A DNA stretch of 64,000 nucleotides from Hahella sp. HNIBRBA332 (GTDB lineage: Bacteria; Pseudomonadota; Gammaproteobacteria; Pseudomonadales; Oleiphilaceae): positions 6,947,001-7,011,000 of the forward strand of contig NZ_CP132203.1 in the NCBI RefSeq assembly GCF_030719035.1, given 5' to 3'. Positions 17,135-26,558 of the stretch are shown here, piece after piece. Under the pieces are notes generated by a model that worked only from the letters and a program-made list of their open reading frames with translations, did not search any database and had not been told where the DNA came from. Numbering within the stretch: the stretch's first letter is position 1; each line of letters opens with the position of its first letter. Both the position numbers and the translations under genes were made by a program.

Positions 17135-18553
17135 ATGAGTGATAAACCAGACGCCAAGAACAATGCCCGGGAGGTTGATCGTATCAAGACAGGAAGCTTT
17201 GAACGACGCCTCAGCCTGACGCGGGCGGGTTTGGTCGCGGGATCGCGGTTGGCGGGCAATATGGCCGCCAATCTGTTCAAGTCCCGTGAAAAACGTGAGG
17301 AAAGCCGTCGCGAAGCGCTGTCCCGCCAGGCTCAGTATCTGGTGGAGGAGCTGGGACAGCTTAAAGGCAGCGTCGTTAAAATCGGCCAGGTCATGGCGTT
17401 GTACGGCGAACACTTCCTGCCTGTAGAAGTGACCGAAGCCCTGCATACTCTGGAAGACCGCACTACCGCTCTGGGATGGAGCAAAATTCATCAGGTACTG
17501 TTACAGGAGTTGGGTGCGGATAAGCTCAAAGAGCTGGACGTTCAGCATGAGCCTATCGGCGCCGCCTCGCTGGGGCAGGTGCATCGGGCGCGACGCAAGT
17601 CCGATGGCCGGGAGCTATGTCTAAAAATTCAATACCCCGGCGTTGCGGAGGCGGTGGATTCGGATCTGGATTCCGTCGCCCGCTTGTTGAAGGTCGCCCG
17701 CATGGTATCCTTCGGCCCTGACTTCGACGAGTGGCTGGAAGAAGTCCGCGTCATGATGCACCGGGAAGTGAATTACAGTCTTGAGCTGGAAACCACCCGC
17801 CGCTTCGGCGAAATGCTCAAAGACGATGACCGCTTTGTCGTTCCCGAGGTGTTCCCCGAATATTCCACTTCCCATGTCATGGCGACATCCTATGAGCCGG
17901 GCCTGGGCGTCACCCATGCGCAAGTGCAGGAGTTGTCCCTGGCGCGTCGCAACCATCTGGCGCAGGCGGCTCTGGAATTATTCTTCCGCGAGCTGTTTGT
18001 CTGGGGCGAGCTGCAGACTGACCCCAACTTCGGCAATTATCGCATTCGCCTCGGCGCTAACACTGGCGAGCCGGACCGCATCGTATTGCTGGATTTCGGC
18101 GCTGTGCAGAAATACCCGGATTCCTTTATCCGTCCTGTGTGCGACATGATCCGGGCCTCCTATGAACGGGATCTTGAACGGGTCATCGAAGGAGCGGTGA
18201 AACTGCGCTTCATGCGTCGGGATTGGCCGACCAGCGTGCTTGATGAATTCGGCAAAGTCTGTATGGCGGTGCTGGAGCCGTTGGCGGCGGACGCGGAGGA
18301 TGTCCCGGATTTCGCTCTGAATGCGGATAAGGAATACTGCTGGCGTCGCAGCGACCTGCCGACCCGTATCGCCAAACGCGCGGCAAAATCGGCGATCAAC
18401 CGCTATTTCCAGATTCCACCGAAGGAGTTCGTCTTCCTCAATCGCAAGCTGGTAGGGGTTTACACCTTTGTTTCGGTGCTGGATGCGGAGTTCAACGGCA
18501 GCGCTATTCTCGAACGTTACCTCTATCCGCATACCGCCGCGCAAGGCGTTTAG
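17135..18553 (+). CDS. ABC1/UbiB-family atypical kinase
   Basis: A 472-residue protein of the ABC1 (COG0661) family, relatives of UbiB and COQ8, which are ATPases or atypical kinases tied to quinone and lipid metabolism. Visible motifs are the family-specific KIGQ (GSVVKIGQVMALYGE), the alanine-rich nucleotide loop EPIGAASLGQVHRA, the catalytic-loop region TDPNFGNYRI and LLDFGAV in place of DFG. UbiB's C-terminal membrane helices are not evident, so I do not call it ubiB. It is the last + gene of the run, 33 bp after lipA, and faces the chemosensory operon. Confidence 0.85.
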   Translation: MSDKPDAKNNAREVDRIKTGSFERRLSLTRAGLVAGSRLAGNMAANLFKSREKREESRREALSRQAQYLVEELGQLKGSVVKIGQVMALYGEHFLPVEVTEALHTLEDRTTALGWSKIHQVLLQELGADKLKELDVQHEPIGAASLGQVHRARRKSDGRELCLKIQYPGVAEAVDSDLDSVARLLKVARMVSFGPDFDEWLEEVRVMMHREVNYSLELETTRRFGEMLKDDDRFVVPEVFPEYSTSHVMATSYEPGLGVTHAQVQELSLARRNHLAQAALELFFRELFVWGELQTDPNFGNYRIRLGANTGEPDRIVLLDFGAVQKYPDSFIRPVCDMIRASYERDLERVIEGAVKLRFMRRDWPTSVLDEFGKVCMAVLEPLAADAEDVPDFALNADKEYCWRRSDLPTRIAKRAAKSAINRYFQIPPKEFVFLNRKLVGVYTFVSVLDAEFNGSAILERYLYPHTAAQGV

Positions 18554-18586
18554 TCTTCAACTCTGTTCAGGACGGGTCAAAGGCGT

Positions 18587-18633
18587 AAAAAAGGCCCCCG
18601 CGTCGTCCACCCTGAAAATAGAACGCGGGAGCC
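18587..18633 (-). terminator. Terminator of the chemosensory operon
   Basis: On the - strand GGCTCCCGCG (18624-18633) pairs with CGCGGGGGCC (18593-18602), with one bulge or mismatch, and is followed by TTTTTT (18587-18592). It ends the operon just after the last CheW-like gene and may also stop the convergent ABC1 kinase transcript. Confidence 0.7.
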
Positions 18634-18643
18634 AGGAAGCGCA

Positions 18644-19135
18644 TCACGCCGTCAGGCGCAAATGTTTAATGAAGTATGAGTTAGCGGTGCTGACAAAGCC
18701 TTTGGCGCATAGCAAATCCGGGTGCACGATGGGAATGGATTCACCGTCGCGGACAAAGCCCGAAATCAGCGCCTCCCGCCACAAAGGGCGTTCGTTGGCG
18801 TTAAATGCTTCGAATTGATCGTCGGTGATCTCCACTTTCACCGGCGCGTTACGGGTTTCCAGAGCGATATAGCCGTTTTCATGATTGGCGGCGGCGCGCA
18901 GCACCACCACGTTGACATGCTCATTGCTATTGCTGGGTCGAAGACGAAACACCGGCACCACATGCCCCATCCACTCCACTACATGCGAACAACTCGGTGC
19001 GGAAGTGGGCAAATCCTGCACTTCCACATCCTGCAGATATTCGCAAAGCGTATCGGCGACGAAGGCGATATTCTGGCGCTCGCCGGCGTCAGCTAACCAA
19101 ACGAACATTTTGAAATTGGAATTGGGGGAGTTCAT
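18644..19135 (-). CDS. CheW-like protein (last gene of operon)
   Basis: A 163-residue protein with a CheW-like fold, seen in FVWLADAGERQNIAFVADTL, HVVEWMGHVVPVFRLR and VVVLRAAANHENGYIALET. CheW proteins couple receptors to the kinase CheA. I start at ATG 19135, with GAGAAGG upstream. An in-frame TTG at 19153 is less likely. The start lies inside the preceding CheW-like gene, an overlap of 47 bp. Its sequence is divergent and the assignment rests on layout and context. Confidence 0.7.
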   Translation of the reverse strand: MNSPNSNFKMFVWLADAGERQNIAFVADTLCEYLQDVEVQDLPTSAPSCSHVVEWMGHVVPVFRLRPSNSNEHVNVVVLRAAANHENGYIALETRNAPVKVEITDDQFEAFNANERPLWREALISGFVRDGESIPIVHPDLLCAKGFVSTANSYFIKHLRLTA

Positions 19136-19574
19136 AGCGTAATGCCTTCTCAAAGTATTCGATCAGTTGATGGGCGCTGGTGTAGCACTCCCAGCCGGTG
19201 TTGTGACGCAGGACGCCTTCGATCGGGCTGGAGCCGACCATGAAGTCCGGCAGGCGACGCGGCCGGTGATTGGCGCGCAGCTTATAAATAGCGCGGCAGG
19301 ACAGCGCCAGCGCCGGTTCGGTCCCGCTTTCGGGACTGCATATCAGGGCGGCGCGGGAATCGCCGCCCTGTAATCCGGGCTGAGGAATGAACCCTTCGCG
19401 AAATCCGTAAACGGGATACAGCTCGCCGTTAAAACGGATGCATGGAATGTGTTCTATATCCAGCACTTCTTCCTTGCCCGCCAGATAAAGAATGTCGCTG
19501 GCGGGCAGATACAAGGTCCTGCCCGCGGCGACCAGTGAGTAATACGCGGTTAAGCTCGACTTTTCTCCAATCAT
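19089..19574 (-). CDS. CheW-like protein
   Basis: A 161-residue protein resembling CheW: YYSLVAAGRTLYLPASDILYL at the start, then IPCIRFNGELYPVYGF and a central strand with LALSCRAIYKL. Its ATG overlaps the stop of the giant CheA-like gene as ATGA, so the two are translationally coupled, and it overlaps the next CheW-like gene at its own end. It probably docks to the CheA hybrid or competes with the other CheW proteins. The fold assignment is moderate. Confidence 0.7.
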   Translation of the reverse strand: MIGEKSSLTAYYSLVAAGRTLYLPASDILYLAGKEEVLDIEHIPCIRFNGELYPVYGFREGFIPQPGLQGGDSRAALICSPESGTEPALALSCRAIYKLRANHRPRRLPDFMVGSSPIEGVLRHNTGWECYTSAHQLIEYFEKALRYELPQFQFQNVRLVS

Positions 19575-22500
19575 GTCAGCAACTCCCTGATGGTATCCAT
19601 GAGCTCGTTGTCGTTGTAGGGCTTCGTGGCGTAAGCCGTCACCCCGGCCTTGTGGGCCAGACTACGATGTTTTTCGTGGCTGCGTGAGGTCAGCATAACC
19701 ACAGGCATGTTGGCCCAGTCCTGCTGCTGACGCAGGTGTCGGGTCAACTCCAGTCCGTCCATGCGCGGCATTTCCATATCCACCAACAACAGGTTGGGAG
19801 TGATGTGCTGCAGTTTCTCGACTGCGTCGAGGCCATCGCTAGCGGTGACGACTTCAAAGCCGCAGTCCTGCAGCAACTGCTTGAGGGTGCTGCGGACGCT
19901 GAGGGAATCGTCTACTACCAGTATTTTCGGGGAATCAACCTGGCTCTCGGTGATGATGTGAGCGGTTTGATACGCCTGCTTGGACTGATTCTGCTGCAAC
20001 AGATCCGACAGGTTCAGCACGGGCACCAGCGAACCGTCGCCGAGGATGGTCAGGCCGAAAACGCCGCGCAGACCGGGGATCAATTTACCTGGCGTCCGCA
20101 CGACCAGCTGTTCGCCGGTGAGCAGCATGTCCACGGCGATGGCCACAGTGCGCTCGTTGAGTTCGGCGATCACCACCGGTTTGCCGGCGCCTTCCGGTGC
20201 AGGTTGCCCGTAAAGGCGCTGCGCCAGATCGATATAAGGGTAAAGCTGACCGTCGTATTCCAGATAGGGCTTGCCGGCTACTTCTTCCAGTTCGCCAGTG
20301 TGCGTCGGCAGAATCTGCTTCAGCACGGCGGTGGGCAGCGCGAAGCGTTGTGCGCCCACCAGCACCAGCAACATGTATTGGGTGATTTCCTTCACCGGCA
20401 CGCGGATCAGCAGCCGGCAGCCGCCTTCGCTATCGAAGCTGAAGCGAACCGTACCGCCAAGCAGTTCAACCTGGCTGCGTACAGCGTCCATGCCAATGCC
20501 GCGACCGGACAATTGGGTGGCTTTGTCTTTGGTGCTGAAACCGGGGAGCCAGACCAGCTGCGCCAATGATTGATTGTCCGGGCGTCCGCCATCGGCGGGC
20601 AGCAGACCCCGTTGCTTGGCCTTCTCGTAGATACTGTCGAAGTTGAGGCCGCGGCCGTCATCGTTCAGGCTGATTTCCAGAAAGCGACCGTCCTGACGAT
20701 AGTTCAGGCTGATCAGGCCTTGCCCGGACTTACCGGCGTCGATGCGTTCTTGTTCGTCTTCGATGCCGTGGTCGACGGCATTACGCAACAAGTGCATCAG
20801 CGGGTCGGCCAGCTTCTCTACCAACTCACGGTCCACCTGAATGTCTTCGCCGACAATGGTCAGATCGGCCAGTTTGCCGGCGGCGCGGCAGGCCTGTCGC
20901 ACACAGCGCTGCAGGCGGCCGCTCAGTACTTGCGCGGCAACCCGTTGGCGCGACAGCAATTGGTGTTGCAAGGTGTCGATGTGGCGATGCTGCTGACGCA
21001 TCAGGGCGTCCATCATGGCCAGTTGGTCCTGCAGTTTCTGGTTCAGCTCGCGTACGTCGGCGATCGCCTCGAACAGCTGGTGAGAGCAGCGATGCATATC
21101 GTCGTAGCGGTCCATCTCCAGTGGGTCGAGATCCAGCGCATGTTCACTGTCCGGGCGCAGTTTGCGCGCCATGCTGCGGCTGTCGATCAGGCCTTCCAGC
21201 TCCAGACGGGTCTCGTTCAGACGGGTGTCATGGCCTTTCAGGTCAAAACCGGTGATCTGCACCCGCTTGTACAGTTCCTGCGCCTGTACGGTGTTGATGC
21301 TCATCTCTTCCGCCAACTGCAACAGCTGCTCCAGGCCAGCGTTGTCCTGAGGGGCGGCGAACTGTTGCTGCGCGGGCGCCGTTGCTTCTTCCGGCGCAGA
21401 CTGTACAGGCGCGGCCGGCGCGCGGTCAGCGGTGTTATCGCGAGACGGTAGCGCCACCACTTTGTCATCCACTGGCGTGGCGGCGACGTCCGTTTCCACA
21501 TGATGCTCCTGCATCGCCGCCCAGGCGGCTTCGGCTTTTTCTGGAGAACGCCAGTGCACCAGCGCGTTGAGCAGGGGCAGGGCGTCTTCCGGCGGCTGAT
21601 CCCGTCCCAGCAGATGATCGATCATGCTGCTGACGCAATCCGCGGCGCTGAGCAGCATGTCTTTCATTTCTGCGCTCCACTCCGCCTTGCCGTCCGCCAG
21701 GGCTTCGAATATTTCCTCCATGGCGTGGCTGATGTTGGCGACGCCTTTGATGCCGATCAGGTTGGCGGCGCCTTTCAATGTGTGGCTGGCGCGCTGAGCC
21801 TGCTGTAGAAAGGCTTTCTTGTCCGCCAGATCGCCATGCAGGGAGGACAGCGCGTGGAATAACGCATGAGTATGGTTGGGCGAGTCCAGCAAAAACGCCT
21901 GGAATACCTCCTGGTTGGCGCCGTCCGATGGAACCAGGGAGATATCTTCAGGGGTTAACACGGCGTCTTCCGCCGCCTCGTCCATAAACTCGTCGTCGCT
22001 GAGCTGGAAGTCCACCAGATTTTCCAGAATCGCTTGCTGCGTCTCTTCGTCCAGACGTTCGCCCCAGGTGGCGTCGTCGATAAACTGCATCAGGCACAGG
22101 CAGCTTTCTTCTGAGGCGCCGCTTTGCAGGTATTCGTGCAGCAAGGCGGGCCATTGTTCCAGTAAATCCGCCAATTCAGGATCCACCTGATCGATGGATT
22201 GCAGGCGAATCGCCACCATATCGAAAAGCAGCTGCAAGCCGGACAATCCCAGGTAGGCGCAGGTTTCGCCCAGGGTTTGCAGCAGCTCGCAATAGCAATG
22301 GCGGGCTTTGATCGAATCCCGCATTTTTACCGCCTGCTTGGCGAACTCCGGCAGCAGGGCGGCGGTTTCTTCCCACAGCGACGCCAGAATTTCCTGGTGA
22401 GGTTCGGGGAGGTCAGAGGGGGGCGTGAAATCAGAAAGGTCGAATGTTATTTCCGGTTCGTCTTCCGTGATTTCCGCCACATCCATCGCTGGCAAAGGGG

Positions 22501-23026
22501 CGCTGAGTTCAGTGGCAATGTCGGCGAAATCTTCTTCATAGACTTCCGCGACCAGCTCGTCGGCGTCGTCTGTTTCCGCTACTTCCATTGAGGGGATAGT
22601 CTCGGTGGAGGCGGTTGTGTCCGCAGCGGCGCCCTCAGGTTGCGATGGACCATAGTCATTCCAACTATCGGGGCCGGCGGCGTTTTGCTGCGCTTGCAGT
22701 AATAATTGTTCTTCCGCCAGGGGTTCCAGTCTGTGCAGCCAATCGATGATGGACCAGACCTTTTTCGCCTCAACCGGGAAATTCGGCATGGTTTCATTGC
22801 TTCGCGGGTCTTTGGGGCCGTCGCTGGCGATGTTCGCATACAGGCGTTGCAGGCGCGCCTGCAATTCCGGCATGGTCGCCATCTCCAAAGCGTCATTGAC
22901 GTTTTCCAGAGCGGCGAAGACTAATTCCGCATCGACGGTCCGTTGCGTCGCCGCCACGTCCTCCAATTCCGCAGTAAAGGTGCGAATGAGTTCGACGGTG
23001 GGTGAAACAGGGTCTTGCTTGTGCAT
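19571..23026 (-). CDS. CheA-REC hybrid chemosensory histidine kinase (ChpA-like)
   Basis: A 1151-residue kinase of the type IV pilus or alternative-function chemosensory class. Residues 1-350 are acidic and helical with a degenerate Hpt-like look (no phospho-histidine motif). A true Hpt follows with H415 in ASHTLKGAA. After a linker comes a long helical region, then the ATPase domain (LRNAVDHGIEDEQERIDAG, LNDDGRGL, GRGIGMDAV). A CheW-type regulatory domain and a C-terminal receiver (about 1030-1151, ILVVDDS, phospho-acceptor D1083 in LLVDMEMPRMDG, lysine in TKPY) complete it. The built-in receiver may act as a phosphate sink. It lies downstream of the MCP after a hairpin-rich spacer. Confidence 0.92.
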   Translation of the reverse strand: MHKQDPVSPTVELIRTFTAELEDVAATQRTVDAELVFAALENVNDALEMATMPELQARLQRLYANIASDGPKDPRSNETMPNFPVEAKKVWSIIDWLHRLEPLAEEQLLLQAQQNAAGPDSWNDYGPSQPEGAAADTTASTETIPSMEVAETDDADELVAEVYEEDFADIATELSAPLPAMDVAEITEDEPEITFDLSDFTPPSDLPEPHQEILASLWEETAALLPEFAKQAVKMRDSIKARHCYCELLQTLGETCAYLGLSGLQLLFDMVAIRLQSIDQVDPELADLLEQWPALLHEYLQSGASEESCLCLMQFIDDATWGERLDEETQQAILENLVDFQLSDDEFMDEAAEDAVLTPEDISLVPSDGANQEVFQAFLLDSPNHTHALFHALSSLHGDLADKKAFLQQAQRASHTLKGAANLIGIKGVANISHAMEEIFEALADGKAEWSAEMKDMLLSAADCVSSMIDHLLGRDQPPEDALPLLNALVHWRSPEKAEAAWAAMQEHHVETDVAATPVDDKVVALPSRDNTADRAPAAPVQSAPEEATAPAQQQFAAPQDNAGLEQLLQLAEEMSINTVQAQELYKRVQITGFDLKGHDTRLNETRLELEGLIDSRSMARKLRPDSEHALDLDPLEMDRYDDMHRCSHQLFEAIADVRELNQKLQDQLAMMDALMRQQHRHIDTLQHQLLSRQRVAAQVLSGRLQRCVRQACRAAGKLADLTIVGEDIQVDRELVEKLADPLMHLLRNAVDHGIEDEQERIDAGKSGQGLISLNYRQDGRFLEISLNDDGRGLNFDSIYEKAKQRGLLPADGGRPDNQSLAQLVWLPGFSTKDKATQLSGRGIGMDAVRSQVELLGGTVRFSFDSEGGCRLLIRVPVKEITQYMLLVLVGAQRFALPTAVLKQILPTHTGELEEVAGKPYLEYDGQLYPYIDLAQRLYGQPAPEGAGKPVVIAELNERTVAIAVDMLLTGEQLVVRTPGKLIPGLRGVFGLTILGDGSLVPVLNLSDLLQQNQSKQAYQTAHIITESQVDSPKILVVDDSLSVRSTLKQLLQDCGFEVVTASDGLDAVEKLQHITPNLLLVDMEMPRMDGLELTRHLRQQQDWANMPVVMLTSRSHEKHRSLAHKAGVTAYATKPYNDNELMDTIRELLT

Positions 23027-23057
23027 AGACGGAATCCATCCTGGTTAGTGGTTGCGG

Positions 23058-23075
23058 GCGCTCCCGGGGGAGCGC
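23058..23075. repeat. Strong hairpin between MCP and CheA genes (a)
   Basis: GCGCTCC and GGAGCGC form a perfect 7-bp G+C-rich stem around CGGG. It lies in the 131-bp spacer between the MCP stop and the CheA start and has no T tract on the transcribed strand. Confidence 0.6.
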
Positions 23076-23110
23076 GCCAAACATCAGGTTTAAACAGCAA
23101 CCTTTTCCCG

Positions 23111-23143
23111 GCGGCTGGCGCATCTTGCGAAGGCGTCAGCCGC
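23111..23143. repeat. Strong hairpin between MCP and CheA genes (b)
   Basis: GCGGCTG (23111-23117) pairs with CAGCCGC (23137-23143). The stem continues past one mismatch with CGC/GCG, around an 11-base loop. Together with the neighbouring stem it could stabilise the upstream receptor message or dampen read-through into the kinase gene. Confidence 0.6.
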
Positions 23144-23157
23144 AATCCTCCTACTTC

Positions 23158-25119
23158 CTAGCTGGCCTGCTTGAGGCGTCCCGGCTCTTCTTTCGCCGGT
23201 GCGCCTGCGCTGGGAATCATCAGCTTGCTTGGCGCGGAGGCGCTGGTTTCCAGCGACTCCGTGGACAGCTCCGGTATCCGGATATTGGTGGAGACGGAAG
23301 CCGGCAAGGTGAACAATTCCACCGTTTGTTGCAGTACTCCAGAAGCAGTACGCAGTCTTTCTGTGTGCAAGGACTGGCGTTTCAGCTCCATGTCGGTGAC
23401 GCGGGTGCTGGCTTCGATTTCGCCGGCCTGTTGACACACATTCTGGGTTTCTTTGGCCTGGGCCAGAGAGTTCTGCGCGATCTTCTCTACCGCTGTTACC
23501 AACTCGCGGGTGGTCTTCTGCGTTTCCTGCATCTGAGAACCGGCCTGGGTGGCGCGTTTAGAACCGTTGACCACCTGGGTGATACTGTTGTTCATGGTGT
23601 CCACCGCATCCGCCGTTTCGGTCTGGATGTTGCGAATCAAGCTGCTGATCTGGGATGTGGCGTTACGTGAGCTTTCCGCCAGACGCTGCACCTCGTCTGC
23701 AACCACCGCAAATCCGCGACCGGCTTCACCTGCTGCCGCCGCCTGCATACTGGCGTTCAAGGCCAGTACGTGAGTACGTTCCGCGATGCTGTTGATGATG
23801 TCGATGATGCCGCTGATCTCCAGAGAACGTTCTGACAGACGCTTGATGCGTTTTTCCGTTTCGCTGATGGAGTCGCGAATTTCGTCCATACTCTCGACGG
23901 TATTTCCTACCGCCTCATAGGCTTTGTCAGTGGAAGAAGAAGCGCTTTGCGCAATCTGGTTACAGGACTGACACCACTTGGCGATTTGCGCCATGTGTTT
24001 GGCCACGCTATCCAGTTTCTGGATAGTTTGCTCGATCAGTTGCCGCTCTTGATCGGCGACGCCGACAACCTTGCGGGTCTGCTCATCCACCATGACGCTG
24101 GAGGCGCTGACCAGGTTACTGACGTAACGGATTTTACCCAGTGCTTCGGAGGTTTCCTTGGTAACCAGGTTCAAGGCGTCTGCAACCGGCCCAGTGATGT
24201 CTTCGCGTACAGTCAGTTTGGTGGTGAGATCGCGATCGCTGAGTTTGGAGGTGCCTTCCAGCAGTTCGATAACCGAGTTGTTGAGGACATCGTTTTCTCT
24301 TTCGATGCGAATCAAGGTCGCCACTTTCTCGTTCAGCAGCTGGTCGAGGGCCTGACCCAGCGTAACCAGCTCGTCGGTGCCGGTGAGGGCGGTGCGGGCT
24401 TCGGAATCGCCTTGCTTGACCTTGTCCACGGTTTCCGCGATGACGTTGACCGGACGCAGGATGGAGCGACGAATGTACTGCGATAGACCGATAGCGCCGC
24501 CTAAGCTCAGCAGAATAATGGCTGAGCCGGCGATCAGGGCGACATTCAATACGCCTTCGGAGGTTTCAAACGCGACCTGCGCTTGTTGGGTCAATTGGTC
24601 CGCGTAAGCGGTGGAAGCGTCGTTGAATGGCCCGATATACTCAGACAAGTCGTTCAACAGGAACAGTTCCAGGTCGGCGCGGGACTGGTTGCCGCCCATG
24701 GCTTTGAACTGGTCGAAGGCGGTGAATACGCCGGAAACGGTTTTCTGCATGTCGGCGAAGCCGGACTGCTGTTCACCGCCCTGATTGGACGTGGAGGCGC
24801 TCAAAGCCTGCCAGTCCGATTCAAACTGCTTGCGGGCTAACGCCAGTCTGGCGTCAGCATCCGCCCAGGTGACCACACCGGTATTCAGACTGTTGATGGT
24901 GTCCACCATGCCTTCCTGCAGGGTGTTGATCAAATGCGTCAATCGTGATGTTTCGTTGACCTGATTATGCAGTTTCTCGGATGAGTTTCTTGCATAGGTC
25001 AGGGCGAAGAAGGCCAGTGATCCGATGACCACCAGCGTTAACGCCATAACCAGCGTTTGCGACAACAGTCGTTGTCCGACGCTGAGTTTGCTGAGAGAAA
25101 AAGTACGGTTCAATTTCAT
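23158..25119 (-). CDS. Methyl-accepting chemotaxis protein, PilJ-like
   Basis: A 653-residue transducer. The first membrane helix is at about 18-43, a periplasmic sensor domain at about 44-190, the second helix at about 192-217, then HAMP and a long cytoplasmic coiled coil. The hairpin tip reads AERTHVLALNASMQAAAAGE then AGRGFAVVADEVQRLAESS, a PilJ-type variant of the usual tip. No C-terminal NWETF-like pentapeptide is present and no CheR or CheB lies nearby. The preceding gene encodes a periplasmic binding protein, the likely ligand-carrying partner of the sensor domain. Confidence 0.93.
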   Translation of the reverse strand: MKLNRTFSLSKLSVGQRLLSQTLVMALTLVVIGSLAFFALTYARNSSEKLHNQVNETSRLTHLINTLQEGMVDTINSLNTGVVTWADADARLALARKQFESDWQALSASTSNQGGEQQSGFADMQKTVSGVFTAFDQFKAMGGNQSRADLELFLLNDLSEYIGPFNDASTAYADQLTQQAQVAFETSEGVLNVALIAGSAIILLSLGGAIGLSQYIRRSILRPVNVIAETVDKVKQGDSEARTALTGTDELVTLGQALDQLLNEKVATLIRIERENDVLNNSVIELLEGTSKLSDRDLTTKLTVREDITGPVADALNLVTKETSEALGKIRYVSNLVSASSVMVDEQTRKVVGVADQERQLIEQTIQKLDSVAKHMAQIAKWCQSCNQIAQSASSSTDKAYEAVGNTVESMDEIRDSISETEKRIKRLSERSLEISGIIDIINSIAERTHVLALNASMQAAAAGEAGRGFAVVADEVQRLAESSRNATSQISSLIRNIQTETADAVDTMNNSITQVVNGSKRATQAGSQMQETQKTTRELVTAVEKIAQNSLAQAKETQNVCQQAGEIEASTRVTDMELKRQSLHTERLRTASGVLQQTVELFTLPASVSTNIRIPELSTESLETSASAPSKLMIPSAGAPAKEEPGRLKQAS

Positions 25120-25168
25120 GATAATGCTCCTGCTTTTCGAGCCTGTATAACCCGTTGCTTCATGCCAT

Positions 25169-26380
25169 TCAGAACAATCTGGCCAACTGCGAGCCTTCTA
25201 TGGGGAGGTAGGACTTATTGTTGAAATAAGTCATTGTCACCAGGTCCGAGCCCTGATTGTCGCCGCGGAAGTCGAGGGAGACGCCGCCGATGTTGAACTC
25301 CGCATTGCGAGTGGCGCGCACAAAGCTTTCCCGGGTCAGGTCGCCTTTAATGCTTTGCATGATGGCTACGAACATCTTGCCGACGATATAGCCTTCCAGG
25401 CTCACTACGTTCAGGCGTTCGCCAAGCGCGGATCTGGCTTCTTTTACGAGCGGCAGGTCGGATTCCAGGTCAGGCACCACCTGGGTCAGGATGACTTTGT
25501 CCGTTACCCCGAAGCGGTCCAGAGTGTCGCGCAGGTTTTCCGCGCCAGTGAAGGATACCGCGCTGATCAGCCAGTCTTCGCCCCGCTGTTTGGAGTAGGC
25601 GGCGAAGCGGCCGATGGCGTTGTAAGTGCCTACAGTAACCACCAGACGGCAGCGGCTGTTGCTGGCTTTTTCCCACTCTTTAAGAGACTCGAAACCGGCG
25701 CGGGAAGTCAGAGTATTGCGTTGATAGACGCCGACAGGACCGATGCCGTTGCGCTCAGGGGAGTCCCCGGATTTGGCCAGGATAGTGTCCAGTTTTTCCA
25801 CGATGTCGCGGGAACGGACGTTGTTTTGCAGGGCCAGTTTGATGCCTTCAACCCCCGCCATGCCATAGGCGTCGTTCTGCACGTAGGCGCAGATTTCGGA
25901 CGCTTGCAGGCCGGCGCGGAAACCTTGTTCGATTACCTTGGCGGTTTCCTGCACATAGCTGGCGCGGAAGTTGATGACGTCGCCGATGCCGGGACGCAGC
26001 AGACCTGCGCCGGTGAAGAAGCCGACGGCGGGCACTTTGTTGTCAGCGAGGATAGGCAGCGCCACCTGCGCGGTCGGGGTGCCGACATTGCCGATCATGG
26101 CGAACACGCCGTCTTTGATCAGACGGTTGGTCTGCTCAACGGTGAGATCTGGGGTGTATGAATCGTTGAGGGTGACGTACTCAAGGCGTCTGCCCTTGAT
26201 GCTGACGCCTTCGAATGCCGCGAGCACACCGTCGCGCATGTTAAGGCCCAGGCCGCGTGACTGACCTTCCAGGTCCAGTACGCCGCCGACGACAATACGA
26301 TCTCCGTAGACGCCGGGTGATTGTGCGGCGACAAGTTGGCTCAGGGCCAGACCGAATAAGAGTGAGATGGTCTTTCTCAT
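25169..26380 (-). CDS. Periplasmic binding protein, branched-chain amino acid type
   Basis: A 403-residue secreted protein with a signal peptide (cleavage near VAAQS, residues 18-21) and the type I periplasmic binding fold of LivJ/urea/amide-binding proteins. This is seen in IVVGGVLDLEGQSRGLGLNM, LIKDGVFAMIGNVGTPTAQV, PAVGFFTGAGLLRP and ICAYVQNDAYGMAGVEGI. No permease or ATPase gene accompanies it. It sits inside the chemosensory operon between a cheW and the MCP, 49 bp before the MCP. I infer that it delivers a ligand to the MCP and not to a transporter. The ligand is unknown. Confidence 0.85.
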   Translation of the reverse strand: MRKTISLLFGLALSQLVAAQSPGVYGDRIVVGGVLDLEGQSRGLGLNMRDGVLAAFEGVSIKGRRLEYVTLNDSYTPDLTVEQTNRLIKDGVFAMIGNVGTPTAQVALPILADNKVPAVGFFTGAGLLRPGIGDVINFRASYVQETAKVIEQGFRAGLQASEICAYVQNDAYGMAGVEGIKLALQNNVRSRDIVEKLDTILAKSGDSPERNGIGPVGVYQRNTLTSRAGFESLKEWEKASNSRCRLVVTVGTYNAIGRFAAYSKQRGEDWLISAVSFTGAENLRDTLDRFGVTDKVILTQVVPDLESDLPLVKEARSALGERLNVVSLEGYIVGKMFVAIMQSIKGDLTRESFVRATRNAEFNIGGVSLDFRGDNQGSDLVTMTYFNNKSYLPIEGSQLARLF

Positions 26381-26558
26381 GTTATCCTCCCATGGGACTC
26401 CTTTTAATAACGCTTCCGAAGGGGGCTTTTGGGCGTAGCCAACCCTCTCCGGTCCTGACTTTCCCGGAAATTCCGTTTAAGCAACCAGGGTTCAGCCTGC
26501 GCCTTGAGGGGCGGATGTTTACTGCTATCGCTGACAGGCTTGTCTATCGGGGTAAGGC

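Noticed and set aside
19736..21451. Two long + strand frames of 277 and 293 codons
   Set aside because: Both are antisense to the CheA hybrid, have no known domains, and are typical shadows in high-GC coding sequence.
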